Assembly (NCBI GenBank): GCA_002433065.1
Contig: DJHK01000010.1
Span: 10,796-74,795 of the forward strand
DNA: 64,000 bases
Direction: 5' to 3'
From: Chloroflexi bacterium UBA6622
GTDB taxonomy: Bacteria > Chloroflexota > UBA11872
The notes under the pieces are model-generated. The model had not been told where the DNA came from. It searched no databases and saw only the letters and a list, made by a program, of their open reading frames with translations. Position 1 is the stretch's first letter; each line of letters opens with the position of its first letter. The translations under genes and the position numbers were made by a program. Below are positions 1-9,715 of this stretch, one piece after another.

Positions 1-690
1 TCAAACCGGGGCATTGGCCGAGGTATCGCACGTGGTTTCGCACGCGAAGGTGCTCGGCTGGCACTAGCCGCCCGGGATGCCGCTTTGCTCAAAGAAGCAG
101 CCGAAGAATTTCAGGCGTTTGGTGGCGATGTGGTGACCTTTCCGACTGACGTCACAGTCGAGGCGGAAGCAGACGCGCTGATCGACCAAACCGTTGCACA
201 TTTCGGCCGCTTGGACGTACTCGTCAACAACGCAGGCATCGCCCGACACACGCCTGTCATCGATATGGAATTGAGTGACTGGCAGGCAACACTCGACACA
301 AACCTCACCGGGCCATTCCTGTGCGCGCGAGCAGCCCTTCGAGTAATGAGCGGAGCACGGCATGGAAGAATTATCAATGTCGCAAGCATCTCATCTCAGC
401 GCGTGCGGCCGAATTCAGCATCCTACAGCGCCTCGAAATTTGGCCTCTGGGGTCTAACACAGGTACTTGCCTTGGAAGGTCGACCCTACGGCGTGTCTTG
501 TAGCTGTCTGAATCCGGGCAACACGATGGTCGATCGACGCGTTGAAACAAACGACGCCCCCGATGAGCCAATGATGACCGTAGACGAACTAGCGACTGCC
601 GCTATCACCATGGCCGCGCTTCCCAACCACGTCAATATGCTTGAGGCTACGGTTCTCCCGGTTGACCAACTCTTTATTGGTCGCGGTTAG
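1..690 (+). CDS. SDR family oxidoreductase, 5' end cut off by the window
   Basis: A short-chain dehydrogenase/reductase, expected to use NAD(P)H to oxidise or reduce a small alcohol or ketone in the cytosol. The reading frame is open from base 1 and begins inside the glycine-rich dinucleotide motif (SNRGIG), so only about the first 10-15 residues are missing. The NNAG motif, the catalytic Ser (NVASISS) and the YSASK motif (Tyr-x3-Lys) are all present in order, as in classical SDRs of about 250 residues. The substrate cannot be read from sequence. The gene ends 35 bases before the stop of the convergent metK gene and is not part of that operon. Confidence 0.9.
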   Translation, partial: SNRGIGRGIARGFAREGARLALAARDAALLKEAAEEFQAFGGDVVTFPTDVTVEAEADALIDQTVAHFGRLDVLVNNAGIARHTPVIDMELSDWQATLDTNLTGPFLCARAALRVMSGARHGRIINVASISSQRVRPNSASYSASKFGLWGLTQVLALEGRPYGVSCSCLNPGNTMVDRRVETNDAPDEPMMTVDELATAAITMAALPNHVNMLEATVLPVDQLFIGRG

Positions 691-725
691 AAAGGACAGA
701 ACGGGCTGGGTAATCGACCTTCGGT

Positions 726-1949
726 TTAGGCGTTTAATCCAGCAGCACGCGCCAAGTCAGCTGCACGGTCAGTCCGCTCCCACGGCACATCTTCAAGATC
801 ATCACGACCAAAGTGTCCGTAGGCGGCGACTTGCTGGTAAATGGGCCGTCGAAGCTCCAGATCCCGAATAATCACGCCAGGCCGAAGATCAAACGTTGAG
901 TTGACCGCCGACTCGATCTTTTCATCAGACACCACCCCAGTACCAAAAGTCTCAATGTTGACGGACACCGGATCAGCCTTACCAATCACATAGGCAAGCT
1001 GAATTTCAAAGCGCCTCGCAAGCCCCGCCGCCACGACATTCTTTGCCACCCAACGCGCCGCATAATTGGCTGAACGATCAACCTTAGTTGGATCCTTCCC
1101 TGAAAATGCCCCACCGCCATGACGGGCCATCCCACCATAAGTATCGACGATGATTTTCCGTCCGGTCAGGCCCGCATCCCCCATTGGTCCACCAATAACA
1201 AATCGACCGGTGGCATTGATGATGAATCGTGTATCCCCATCAATCCACTCCGCGGGCAGGGATTGTCGAACCACTAACTCTTCAATATCCCGCTCGATGA
1301 CATCGTTGCTAACTTCCGGATCATGTTGAGCCGCCACCACTACTGCATCAATTCGAGCTGGCTTTCCGTGGCGGTACTCAACAGTGACCTGGGTTTTACC
1401 ATCCGGTCGTAACCATTCGAGCGTCCCGTCTTTGCGGACCGCCGCTAGCTGCCGACCAGCTCGATGTGCAAGAGCGATCGGTGCTGGCATGAGCTCTTCT
1501 GTCTCATCACACGCGAACCCATACATCATGCCCTGGTCACCAGCACCTACCGCCTCGACATCCTCATAATCCCCAGACAACTCCCGCACCTCAAGAGCTT
1601 CGTCAACCCCCATCTTGATATCTGCGGACTGTTCCTTGAGAGACACGATGGTTCCGCAGGTCTCAAAATCAAATCCATAGTCAGCCTTGGTGTAACCAAT
1701 CGACTGCACAGTACGCCGAACCACCTGCGGTACGTCTACAGATCCCGCCGTCGAGCTGATCTCGCCCATAACCGCAACAAGACCGGTTGTCGTTGCAACC
1801 TCACATGCAACCCGAGCCTGTGGATCCGCACGCAAAAACTCATCGAGGATGGCATCCGACACCTGATCACAGAGCTTGTCCGGATGTCCCTCGGTTACCG
1901 ATTCAGAAGTAAAGAGCAGACTCGGCGCCCGCATGAAGGTACTGGTCAA
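726..1949 (-). CDS. metK: S-adenosylmethionine synthetase
   Basis: Makes S-adenosylmethionine from methionine and ATP. The 407-residue length is normal for the family. GHPDK at residues 21-25, GAGDQG near residue 135 and the GGGAFSGKD loop near residue 270 are the ATP, metal and phosphate binding signatures. The chosen start is TTG at 1949, because an AGGAG Shine-Dalgarno sequence lies six bases upstream (complement of 1956-1960); the in-frame ATG at 1934 has no such site. It is the last gene of a minus-strand run mtnA-mtnP-pfkB-ahcY-metK. This puts SAM synthesis together with recycling of both SAM by-products, S-adenosylhomocysteine and methylthioadenosine. Confidence 0.97.
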   Translation of the reverse strand: MTSTFMRAPSLLFTSESVTEGHPDKLCDQVSDAILDEFLRADPQARVACEVATTTGLVAVMGEISSTAGSVDVPQVVRRTVQSIGYTKADYGFDFETCGTIVSLKEQSADIKMGVDEALEVRELSGDYEDVEAVGAGDQGMMYGFACDETEELMPAPIALAHRAGRQLAAVRKDGTLEWLRPDGKTQVTVEYRHGKPARIDAVVVAAQHDPEVSNDVIERDIEELVVRQSLPAEWIDGDTRFIINATGRFVIGGPMGDAGLTGRKIIVDTYGGMARHGGGAFSGKDPTKVDRSANYAARWVAKNVVAAGLARRFEIQLAYVIGKADPVSVNIETFGTGVVSDEKIESAVNSTFDLRPGVIIRDLELRRPIYQQVAAYGHFGRDDLEDVPWERTDRAADLARAAGLNA

Positions 1950-1997
1950 ATTAGTCTCCTGTAACTACGATCTGCTTGAGATACAACTGGGGACACC

Positions 1998-3269
1998 CTA
2001 TGTCCCTTCATGCCAACCCTCTAAATAAGCCTGTTGCTCATCGGTCAGACTATCGATTCCAACACCCATGGCCTGAAGTTTCAATCCCGCCACATCACGA
2101 TCGATATCACCTGACACATCGTAGACAGCTGGAGGCATGGAAGAAGCGTTTTTCGCCAAATGCTCAAGGGCAAGAGCCTGATTAGCAAAACTCATATCCA
2201 TGACGCTGGCAGGATGTCCCTCACCAGCGGCAAGATTAACGAGACGCCCCTGCGCCAGTACAAAAATCCTGCGACCATCAGAAAGATCGTACGCATCAAC
2301 AAACGGCCTGGCCTTGTCAACACCGGTCGCCATTGATTCAAGTTCGGCAAGGTTAATCTCAATATCGAAGTGGCCTGAATTCGCCAAGATGGCTCCATCT
2401 TTCATGACTTCGATGTGATGTCGATCGATAACGTGCTTATCGCCCGTGACGGTTATGAACATGTCTCCAATAGCTGCCGCCTCAAGCATAGGCATCACCC
2501 GATAACCATCCATCACGGCCTCAAGCGCTCGTACTGGATCAACTTCTGTGACGACAACCTGTGCTCCCATTCCATCGGCCCGACTTGCAAGGCCCCGACC
2601 ACACCAGCCATAGCCACCAACCACAACTGTTCGACCGGCCAACAAAATGTTGGTCGCTCGTACAATGCCGTCGAGCGTCGACTGTCCGGTTCCATATCGG
2701 TTATCAAACATATGCTTGGTCATCGCTTCATTTACAGCAACGATTGGATACTTGAGCACACCTTCCGCAGCCATAGCCTTTAGCCGAATCACACCAGTTG
2801 TTGTCTCTTCAGTCCCACCCAACACCCCATCAATAACATCGGTTCGCTTCGAATGAAGCATCGACACCAAATCTGCACCATCATCAGTTGTCAGATGAGG
2901 CTTGGCGTCCAACACCGATTCAATATGACTGTAGTAGACATCTGAATCCTCACCATTAATCGCGAAGGTGGCCGCTCCATATTCCTGAACAAGCGCCGCA
3001 GCTACATCGTCCTGTGTGCTCAGAGGATTGGACGCGCACAGCAAAACCTCCGCACCTCCAGCCTGCAGGGTGCGCATAAGATTTGCGGTCTCCGCTGTAA
3101 CGTGGAGACAAGCACTAATACGAATCCCGTCAAGCGGACGCTCACGGGAAAATCGATCTCTAATCGTCGCAAGAACCGGCATCGACAGATCAGCCCATTC
3201 AATACGCTTAACACCAAAACCAGCCAGCGACGAATCAGCAATATCGGACTGGTGAGAACCTGTGACCAT
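1998..3269 (-). CDS. ahcY: Adenosylhomocysteinase (SAH hydrolase)
   Basis: Hydrolyses S-adenosylhomocysteine to homocysteine and adenosine with tightly bound NAD. Recognisable segments include SNPLSTQDD, the ATTGVIRLKAM active-site stretch and the Rossmann motif GGYGWCGRG near residue 220. At 423 residues it is of the shorter type: it ends in a Trp-containing tail (LEGWHEGT) and lacks the KPxxYRY-like C-terminus of many longer bacterial and eukaryotic enzymes. A GGAG-type ribosome binding site precedes the ATG. It lies 48 bases upstream of metK and is followed upstream by a PfkB kinase that may remove the adenosine product. Confidence 0.96.
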   Translation of the reverse strand: MVTGSHQSDIADSSLAGFGVKRIEWADLSMPVLATIRDRFSRERPLDGIRISACLHVTAETANLMRTLQAGGAEVLLCASNPLSTQDDVAAALVQEYGAATFAINGEDSDVYYSHIESVLDAKPHLTTDDGADLVSMLHSKRTDVIDGVLGGTEETTTGVIRLKAMAAEGVLKYPIVAVNEAMTKHMFDNRYGTGQSTLDGIVRATNILLAGRTVVVGGYGWCGRGLASRADGMGAQVVVTEVDPVRALEAVMDGYRVMPMLEAAAIGDMFITVTGDKHVIDRHHIEVMKDGAILANSGHFDIEINLAELESMATGVDKARPFVDAYDLSDGRRIFVLAQGRLVNLAAGEGHPASVMDMSFANQALALEHLAKNASSMPPAVYDVSGDIDRDVAGLKLQAMGVGIDSLTDEQQAYLEGWHEGT

Positions 3270-3304
3270 GAATAACTCCAGATCAACAACTAGACAATTA
3301 TCAG

Positions 3305-4231
3305 TTAAAAAGCAACAAATTCACTAAATTCAGCGTACCGAGTATTAACTTCGTCCCTCGTCAGATCAGCAAGACGACTAACTCCGAACGCTTCAACTGT
3401 AAACGAAGCTACGACGCTGCCATAGACCACGGCCCGACGCAATGCTAAAGCGTCACTGGTACCAGCCTCTGCAAGACTTCCAAGAAACGCACCCGCAAAT
3501 GCGTCGCCGGCCCCCGTGGGATCAATCACCTCCCCAAGCGGGTAGCCAGGCGCAAAAAACCAGCCCTCTTGATCTGCCAACAAGGCCCCATACTCGCCTC
3601 TCTTGACCACTACGCTGGATGGTCCCATAGAAAGAATATTGTGTGCAGCCCTAGGAATATTTGAATCACGACCGAACAACCGTATTTCCTCATCGTTTAA
3701 AACAACACATGTACATCGCTGGACAACAGTTGCTAACCGATCCCAGTCACTCTGAATCCAGAAATCCATTGAGTCCGCCAGCACAAATCGAGGATCCTCT
3801 ACCTGTTCGAGCACCCTGAGTTGAATTGCTGGGTCCGTATTGCCCAGAAACACAAATGACCCGACCGTAACGTGTTCGGGCACTGTCGGATCAAAGTCTC
3901 GCAGAACATTCAGATCCACGAAGGTTGTCTCCCTAATGTTCATGTTCGATTCGTAGCGGCCACCCCAGCGGAAGGTCTTGCCTTCAGCGCGCTCGAGACC
4001 GCTGAGATTTATCGAATGATCCCGCAAGAGCGCCTCGTGATCCGACGGAAAATCAGTCCCGACCACACTTGAGAGCGTCGATCGCGCAAAGAGCCGAGAA
4101 GCAAGACTTGCATAGGTCGCGGAACCTCCAAGAACGCCCACAGCGTGATCTTGAGGCGTTGCAATATCGTCAATGCCAACAGTTCCAATTACAACGACAT
4201 GCCCGTCTGAAGTGTTCACCGTTCTAACCAT
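3305..4231 (-). CDS. PfkB-family kinase, possible adenosine or nucleoside kinase
   Basis: A ribokinase/PfkB-fold kinase that phosphorylates a sugar or nucleoside with ATP. The N-terminal GGSATYAS region and the C-terminal catalytic signature DPTGAGDAFAG, with its general-base Asp, are both intact over about 308 residues. The substrate is not shown by the sequence. Its place between mtnP and ahcY, two enzymes that handle adenosine derivatives, makes adenosine a reasonable guess, but this is inference only; relatives are usually annotated just as sugar kinases. A GTG start at 4246 is an alternative to the ATG at 4231. Confidence 0.88.
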   Translation of the reverse strand: MVRTVNTSDGHVVVIGTVGIDDIATPQDHAVGVLGGSATYASLASRLFARSTLSSVVGTDFPSDHEALLRDHSINLSGLERAEGKTFRWGGRYESNMNIRETTFVDLNVLRDFDPTVPEHVTVGSFVFLGNTDPAIQLRVLEQVEDPRFVLADSMDFWIQSDWDRLATVVQRCTCVVLNDEEIRLFGRDSNIPRAAHNILSMGPSSVVVKRGEYGALLADQEGWFFAPGYPLGEVIDPTGAGDAFAGAFLGSLAEAGTSDALALRRAVVYGSVVASFTVEAFGVSRLADLTRDEVNTRYAEFSEFVAF

Positions 4232-4313
4232 CTCATCTGTCCACACCTATCCAATCACCTAAGGTCGAATGACCCGTGAGCGTCCTGCATCCGTCGGCAA
4301 GAGTACCGGGACA

Positions 4314-5192
4314 TTACTTGCCGCTTGATTGTCCGAGATACTTGCCAACAAGCAACTGATATCTGTCAACAAGCGCCCGATCCACAGCATCTGGCGCAGT
4401 GACGATTGCTGTTTCAAGAGCCGTTGCACACTCGCATTCGGAATCACAGGCAGCAATATTGGGGACTGCTTCTCGGACCGTGTCCTGCGAAAGCACCGTA
4501 TTACGAGCCAGATTCTGGATTACGAGTTCGGCCGAAACATCTTGCTCACTTTCATGCCAAACATCGTAATCGGTCACCATGGCAAGGACGGCGTAACAAA
4601 TCTCGGCTTCACGAGCCAACCGGGCTTCCGGAATTGCTGTCATACCAATAATGTCCATGCCCCAGGATCGGTATAGTTCCGATTCCCCCTGGGAAGAAAA
4701 CTGCGGGCCTTCGATACACAGGTACGAACCGCCACGATGGACCGTGCCACCAGCTGCTTCGGCTGCATCAGCAGCAATCGCTGACAGCTTTTGGGAAAAC
4801 GGCTTCCCCATGCCCACATGGACCACCAAGCCCGGATCGTCAAAAAAAGTCAGCTTACGGTGACGAGTATGATCCACGAGCTGGTCGGGCACGACCACAT
4901 CCAGCGGATGAATGTGCTCCCTCATACTGCCAACCGCGCTCACTGACAGAATCCAACGGACCCCCAGAGTCTTAAGCGCCCAAATGTTGGCCCGCGAGTT
5001 GACGGCCACTGGCGGAATGCGATGCCCACGACCATGACGCGGCAGAAAAGCAACAGGCACACCATCTAACGTGCCGACACGAATCTCGTCGCTCGGAGCA
5101 CCAAACGGCGTCTCAACAGCCTCGTCGCGAGCATTTTCAAGACCTGGCATATCGTAAAAACCGCTTCCGCCAATCACTGCAATGCTTGGCAT
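4314..5192 (-). CDS. mtnP: S-methyl-5'-thioadenosine phosphorylase
   Basis: Phosphorolysis of methylthioadenosine to adenine and methylthioribose-1-phosphate. The 292-residue protein opens with the phosphate-binding GGSGFYDMPG, has LPRHGRGHRIPP near residue 50, and carries EGPQFSSQGES and the MTAIPEARLAREA segment that contacts the purine and the methylthio group. The gene lies 17 bases downstream of mtnA, which uses its product, so the two are surely co-transcribed. Related purine nucleoside phosphorylases share the fold, but the MTAIPEA segment and the mtnA partner favour methylthioadenosine. Confidence 0.95.
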   Translation of the reverse strand: MPSIAVIGGSGFYDMPGLENARDEAVETPFGAPSDEIRVGTLDGVPVAFLPRHGRGHRIPPVAVNSRANIWALKTLGVRWILSVSAVGSMREHIHPLDVVVPDQLVDHTRHRKLTFFDDPGLVVHVGMGKPFSQKLSAIAADAAEAAGGTVHRGGSYLCIEGPQFSSQGESELYRSWGMDIIGMTAIPEARLAREAEICYAVLAMVTDYDVWHESEQDVSAELVIQNLARNTVLSQDTVREAVPNIAACDSECECATALETAIVTAPDAVDRALVDRYQLLVGKYLGQSSGK

Positions 5193-5209
5193 ATTCAGTA
5201 TCTTCCCTT

Positions 5210-6268
5210 CTAGCCCGTGGGGGCCTTGCTCATCTCATCAACACGGCATAACTCAGCAAACGGCGGACGATACACGCCACAATCAGTCACGATAGCTGTG
5301 ATCAAGTCATGGGGTGTCACATCAAACGCCGGATTCATCACGGGCGTGTCGGCAGGCGCCCATCGCCAATCACTGTATCCCCGAACCTCCTCTGGCGCCC
5401 GTTCCTCGATGGGAATAGCCGCACCCGTCGGGACGTCGCAATCAATCGTGGAGCGTGGTGCTGCAACATAGAACGGTAACCCGTGGCTTCGAGCAGCAAC
5501 GGCATGAGCATATGTACCGATCTTATTCGCTACGTCACCGTTTGCCGCAATACGGTCAGCTCCAACGATCACTGCCGTAATCTCGCCACGCCGCATGAGA
5601 TCAGCTGACATGCTGTCCGTGATCAGCGTGAACGGGATATTGGCTTGAGCCAATTCCCAACTAGTAAGACGTCCACCCTGAAGAAGTGGTCGTGTTTCGC
5701 TGACAATGACGTCAATGCCATGCCGCTCATGAGCCACCTGGATGACACCAAGCGCCGTCCCAACGCTAGCAGCCGTGGCTAATCGTCCGGTATTGCAGTG
5801 ATGAAGGACCCGATCACCGCTGCGAAACAAATCGACACCGGCACGAGCTAAAGCTTGATGGCGTTGTTCATTATCAGCCGCAATCGCCAACGCACTTTCG
5901 ACCAATGAATGGCGCATCGCGTCAACTCCGGCCCCGCTCTTAGATAACGCCGTTTCTCGCATACGCTGCGCAGCCCAAGGAAGATTCACCGCGGTAGGCC
6001 GTGTCGCAACTACCACATCGATAACTAAACCCAATTGCTGGAGGAAATCCTCCTCCGTTGAGGCCTCGATGTTTCTTGCCCCAAGCGCAATGGCATACGC
6101 CGCGGTTACGCCTAACGCTGGTGCACCACGAATCGCCAAGCCTCGAATCGCATCACAAACATCGACGACGTCCCTACAGCGAAGAACCTCGACCACATCT
6201 GGAAGTCGGCGTTGATCAAGAATGTGAACGGCACCATCGCACCATTCAATTACCGGCGGAATGGACAT
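5210..6268 (-). CDS. mtnA: Methylthioribose-1-phosphate isomerase
   Basis: Converts methylthioribose-1-phosphate to methylthioribulose-1-phosphate in methionine salvage. The 352-residue protein has the eIF-2B-alpha-like fold signatures AIRGAPALG near residue 45, the catalytic Cys in HHCNTG, SETRPLLQGGRLT, and the catalytic Asp in VGADRI followed by NGDVANKIGTY. It is first in the five-gene minus-strand cluster, so the promoter should lie in the 152-base gap shared with the divergent gene at 6421. No known SAM riboswitch class was recognised there. Later salvage genes (mtnB, mtnC, mtnD) are not in the window. Confidence 0.96.
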   Translation of the reverse strand: MSIPPVIEWCDGAVHILDQRRLPDVVEVLRCRDVVDVCDAIRGLAIRGAPALGVTAAYAIALGARNIEASTEEDFLQQLGLVIDVVVATRPTAVNLPWAAQRMRETALSKSGAGVDAMRHSLVESALAIAADNEQRHQALARAGVDLFRSGDRVLHHCNTGRLATAASVGTALGVIQVAHERHGIDVIVSETRPLLQGGRLTSWELAQANIPFTLITDSMSADLMRRGEITAVIVGADRIAANGDVANKIGTYAHAVAARSHGLPFYVAAPRSTIDCDVPTGAAIPIEERAPEEVRGYSDWRWAPADTPVMNPAFDVTPHDLITAIVTDCGVYRPPFAELCRVDEMSKAPTG

Positions 6269-6420
6269 GACTACTCGGTTTCACCCATAGGTTATGCCGA
6301 GTATATCGGTGCTCTAACCATCCATAGCTTCTTATCGCTGTCTTTGGTCAAGCATCTTGAAGAGGACCCAAACCTGCTCAACCGGTTACGATTTAATGGC
6401 TGTCGATAGCTGCAGACCAT

Positions 6421-7410
6421 ATGACCGACGCTTGTTGCCAGCCGTCACGAGAGCCCAGTCGAGAGTCACCGAGTTCCGTGACTGCTCCGAATAGACGAAC
6501 CGGAAAACCACAACCCGAGCAGCGACGGGCATTCGAACGTCCCGGAACCGTCCGTATCCGATCAACAGAGTTTCAGATGGGAACGGAAGACGCGGCTGGT
6601 TTTCCGGCTGACGGCGAGGGCCCAGTGCGTGACGTTCGCGTCGACGGGTTTCGAATTGATGCGACTGCTGTGACAAACCGTGAGTTCGCCGAATTTGTGG
6701 AGGCCACCAACTACCGGACGGATGCAGAGACATACGGATGGAGCTACGTCTTTCACCTGTTTCTTTCTCGAGAGACGCTGCACCGAACGCCCCAACGTCC
6801 GGACCAGACTCCTTGGTGGGCACCTGTCACTGGGGCTTCCTGGGAAACTCCGGAGGGACCTAACTCCGGTATCGATGAGCGGCTCGAGCATCCCGTCGTA
6901 CATATCTCATGGCATGACGCGTCAGCCTATTGCACCTGGGCAGGCACTCGCCTACCAACAGAGGCTGAGTGGGAGCTGGCAGCACGTGGTGGGCTCGAGC
7001 AACAACGGTTTCCCTGGGGCAACAAGCTCACCCCAAAGGGTGAACATCGATGCAACATCTGGCAGGGCCAGTTTCCGGACGTGAACACCGGTGCAGACGG
7101 GTGGGTGAGTACAGCACCCACCAATGCTTACAAGCCCAATGGGTTTGGGCTATACAACGTCTCCGGCAACGTCTGGGAATGGTGCAACGACTGGTTTAGC
7201 CCCACACATCACATTACCGCTGCCCCCAACAACCCGATAGGGCCAGAGCATGGCCAGCGCCGGGTACTACGCGGGGGTTCTTACCTATGCCATCGCTCGT
7301 ACTGCAACCGTTATCGGGTTGCAGCCCGGAGCTCGAATACGCCTGATAGTTCCTCTGGCAATCTTGGCTTCCGGTGTGTGGACGGTAGCCCACGAACCGC
7401 AACTTCCTAA
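6421..7410 (+). CDS. Formylglycine-generating enzyme (sulfatase-modifying factor family)
   Basis: Expected to oxidise the Cys of a CxPxR motif in sulfatases to formylglycine, the residue that performs sulfate-ester cleavage. The 329-residue protein has the FGE-sulfatase fold: an FQMGTED-type entry segment near residue 55, VTNREFAEFV, RLPTEAEWE, SGNVWEWCNDWF, and then GGSYLCHRSYCNRYR. The two Cys at about 290 and 295 match the spacing of the redox pair that binds copper in true FGEs, which many EgtB-like or non-catalytic relatives lack. A Cys-type sulfatase lies 4 kb away at 11265-12725. It starts the plus-strand pair with GH127, with a two-base gap. Confidence 0.92.
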   Translation: MTDACCQPSREPSRESPSSVTAPNRRTGKPQPEQRRAFERPGTVRIRSTEFQMGTEDAAGFPADGEGPVRDVRVDGFRIDATAVTNREFAEFVEATNYRTDAETYGWSYVFHLFLSRETLHRTPQRPDQTPWWAPVTGASWETPEGPNSGIDERLEHPVVHISWHDASAYCTWAGTRLPTEAEWELAARGGLEQQRFPWGNKLTPKGEHRCNIWQGQFPDVNTGADGWVSTAPTNAYKPNGFGLYNVSGNVWEWCNDWFSPTHHITAAPNNPIGPEHGQRRVLRGGSYLCHRSYCNRYRVAARSSNTPDSSSGNLGFRCVDGSPRTATS

Positions 7411-7412
7411 CC

Positions 7413-9377
7413 ATGACCGCCGATGCCAGATCGCCCTTGTCACCGACCGTCCGGACCTCATCAAGCCTAGACCTGTCCGCGACACCACGCGTCACAGTAC
7501 GACCCGTCCCGCATGGCCTGGTCACCATCAATGCAGGGTTCTGGTCAAACCGGTTTAGAGCCGTCGCTCAACACGGCCTCTCGACACAACTCACCCACTG
7601 CCAATCCACCGGACGTCTTGAGAATTTCTCCAGAAGCGCCACCGGCCAACCATTTGAGTTTGAGGGCTATAGGTTCAACGACTCGGACGTGTACAAATGG
7701 CTTGAAGCCGCCTCTTACGCGCTGGCCCAACATGCCGACGACGCGCTTGAACAAGCCGTCAACGCGGTTGTCGAGCTAGTCGCCGCAGCTCAACAAGCCG
7801 ACGGATACCTCAACACCTATGTTTCCTCAGGGAGCACCGAACGCTACGCCAATCTCACCGACGACCACGAGCTGTATTGCATGGGCCACCTTATCCAAGC
7901 AGGCATCGCCCACCGACGATCTCTCGGATCTGAGCGGCTGTTCAACGTGGCCCTACGAGCTGCCAATCACATCTGCGCGGAGTTTGGACCACACGATCGA
8001 ACGGAACCAGACGGACATCCAGAAATCGAATTGGCTCTGGTGGAACTCACACGCGAAACGGGTGACCAGCGTTATGCCGAGCAGGCTCTGTTCTTTCTTG
8101 ACCAGCGTGGCACCACTCCTCCTCAGCTTAGTGGGGAGTCGGTGATCCAAGATCACGCTCCAGTACGCAGCCAGCATGAGGTGGTCGGACATGCTGTACG
8201 CCAGGTATATCTCGCCGCAGCCATGGTTGATGTCGCGATGGAAACCGACGACACGTCGCTACTCGCAGCCTCGGCCAAGCTCTGGGAAAGCACATATGAG
8301 CGCAAAGCGTATGTGACAGGTGGGCTAGGCGCTCGCTACCAAGGCGAATCATTCGGAGCGGATTTTGAACTCCCGAACACTCGAGCATATGCCGAAACCT
8401 GTGCCGCCGTCGCTGGCGTGATGTGGAACGCGCGGCTCCTAGCCGCAACGGGCAAAGTCCGACATGCAGATTGGTTAGAAAGAACACTCTACAACGGCGC
8501 TCTCGTTGGAATTTCGATCGATGGCACCAAGTATTTTTATTCGAATCCTTTGGGGGTCGATAGCACCCCCCAGCCCGGAGACGATCGAGGCGCAAACAGC
8601 AGCGTGTTGCAACAAACACAAACTGGCCACGCCAGGCAATCCTGGTACCCGTGTGCCTGCTGTCCGCCCAATATTGCCCGACTAATCACGAGCATAGCCG
8701 GGTATGCCTACGGCCAGTCTGACAACACCGTGTGGATTCACCAATATCTCGCCAGCCAAGTCACCATGCCGGTCTCAGAAAGCGGCGCCATTACGTTGGA
8801 TGTACAGACCCGCTACCCATGGGACGGCACCGTCGACGTGGTCGTGACGTCAGCACCGTCCCACGAAATCGAGCTTCGGCTCCGGATCCCTGAATGGGCA
8901 TGCAACGCACGCCTGCACGTTAACGATAAACCCGTCAGCGTCACTCCGGGCTCCTACGCCGGCATACGACGAACCTGGAACCCGGGAACGCGTCTACAAC
9001 TTACTCTTCCAATGAACGTGCGCTTAGTCGAAGCCCATCCCCGGGTCCAAGAAAACCGTGGACGCGTCGCTCTCGTCCGTGGGCCGCTCGTGTTCTGCCT
9101 GGAAAGCGAAGATCATCCCAACATCGATCTTGATGCTATCGGCATTGCTTCCAACACCTCATTTGCGTCAACTTTCGATGAAGATCTGCTCGGCGGGTTG
9201 ATAAAACTCGAGGCAACAGGCGTGCTGCTCGCTCCCAAAACTAACCATGCCCTCTATCAAACCGCCAGCCCCCAATCCCACCGTGGTCCCGTCCGACTGA
9301 CCGCGATTCCATATTTCGCATGGGCTAACCGAACGCCACGGGCGATGCGCGTCTGGTTACCACTGGTCACCCAATAA
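7413..9377 (+). CDS. Glycoside hydrolase family 127 (beta-L-arabinofuranosidase-like)
   Basis: A DUF1680/GH127 enzyme, a family that removes beta-L-arabinofuranose or related sugars with a cysteine nucleophile held by zinc. The 654 residues show the (alpha/alpha)6 barrel landmarks: DVYKWLEAA near residue 90, a GLGARYQGESFG segment, YAETCAAV (Glu328, Cys330) and YPCACCPPN (Cys414, Cys416, Cys417). Glu-x-Cys plus the CCPPN pair are the zinc ligands and nucleophile known for the family, so it should be active. A C-terminal beta-sandwich follows. No signal peptide is evident, so it probably acts inside the cell. It directly follows the FGE gene. Confidence 0.92.
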   Translation: MTADARSPLSPTVRTSSSLDLSATPRVTVRPVPHGLVTINAGFWSNRFRAVAQHGLSTQLTHCQSTGRLENFSRSATGQPFEFEGYRFNDSDVYKWLEAASYALAQHADDALEQAVNAVVELVAAAQQADGYLNTYVSSGSTERYANLTDDHELYCMGHLIQAGIAHRRSLGSERLFNVALRAANHICAEFGPHDRTEPDGHPEIELALVELTRETGDQRYAEQALFFLDQRGTTPPQLSGESVIQDHAPVRSQHEVVGHAVRQVYLAAAMVDVAMETDDTSLLAASAKLWESTYERKAYVTGGLGARYQGESFGADFELPNTRAYAETCAAVAGVMWNARLLAATGKVRHADWLERTLYNGALVGISIDGTKYFYSNPLGVDSTPQPGDDRGANSSVLQQTQTGHARQSWYPCACCPPNIARLITSIAGYAYGQSDNTVWIHQYLASQVTMPVSESGAITLDVQTRYPWDGTVDVVVTSAPSHEIELRLRIPEWACNARLHVNDKPVSVTPGSYAGIRRTWNPGTRLQLTLPMNVRLVEAHPRVQENRGRVALVRGPLVFCLESEDHPNIDLDAIGIASNTSFASTFDEDLLGGLIKLEATGVLLAPKTNHALYQTASPQSHRGPVRLTAIPYFAWANRTPRAMRVWLPLVTQ

Positions 9378-9448
9378 CCGTCATCGACTTGAGGCTCAGC
9401 TAGCGACTCAACTGCCTTCAGGTCGGAAACATGCCTACCGTATTGATA

Positions 9449-9715
9449 TCACGACTCAAGCATCGTGATGGTTGGAGGTGAAACAACTCCGGCATGCTGC
9501 ATGCGTTCTTTTTGCTCCGGGGAGGAAAAGAACGCCAAAAATACTTCCTTAGATGGCGCATCACCAATCACCCAAACTGTGTTTGGGGCATCGATCTGGA
9601 AGTAACACTCGGCCGAAATCCCGACCTCAAGCCGAGCCCCTTCGCGTTCGTTAAAAGCCTTCTTGAAATTTTCCGTGTCAGCAACATCAAACGAAATAAT
9701 GACTTTGAGGCTCAT
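9449..9715 (-). CDS. Small conserved protein, possible dimeric alpha+beta barrel
   Basis: An 88-residue protein not tied to a function. It has the look of a small ferredoxin-like or dimeric alpha+beta barrel protein: an opening beta strand (KVIISFDVAD), a helix with FKKAFNERE, a strand with TVWVIGDAP, a helix EVFLAFFSSPEQKERM and a final strand. It resembles DUF3764/DUF1330-type proteins from memory, which is only suggestive. An AAGGA ribosome binding site six bases before the ATG supports it as a real gene. It stands alone on the minus strand between GH127 and a stretch of gene remnants. Confidence 0.72.
   Translation of the reverse strand: MSLKVIISFDVADTENFKKAFNEREGARLEVGISAECYFQIDAPNTVWVIGDAPSKEVFLAFFSSPEQKERMQHAGVVSPPTITMLES

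Noticed and set aside
1950..1997. SAM riboswitch before metK
   Set aside because: Only 48 bases separate metK from ahcY, and they hold nothing but the ribosome binding site. The region before mtnA (6269-6420) showed no known SAM riboswitch core either.
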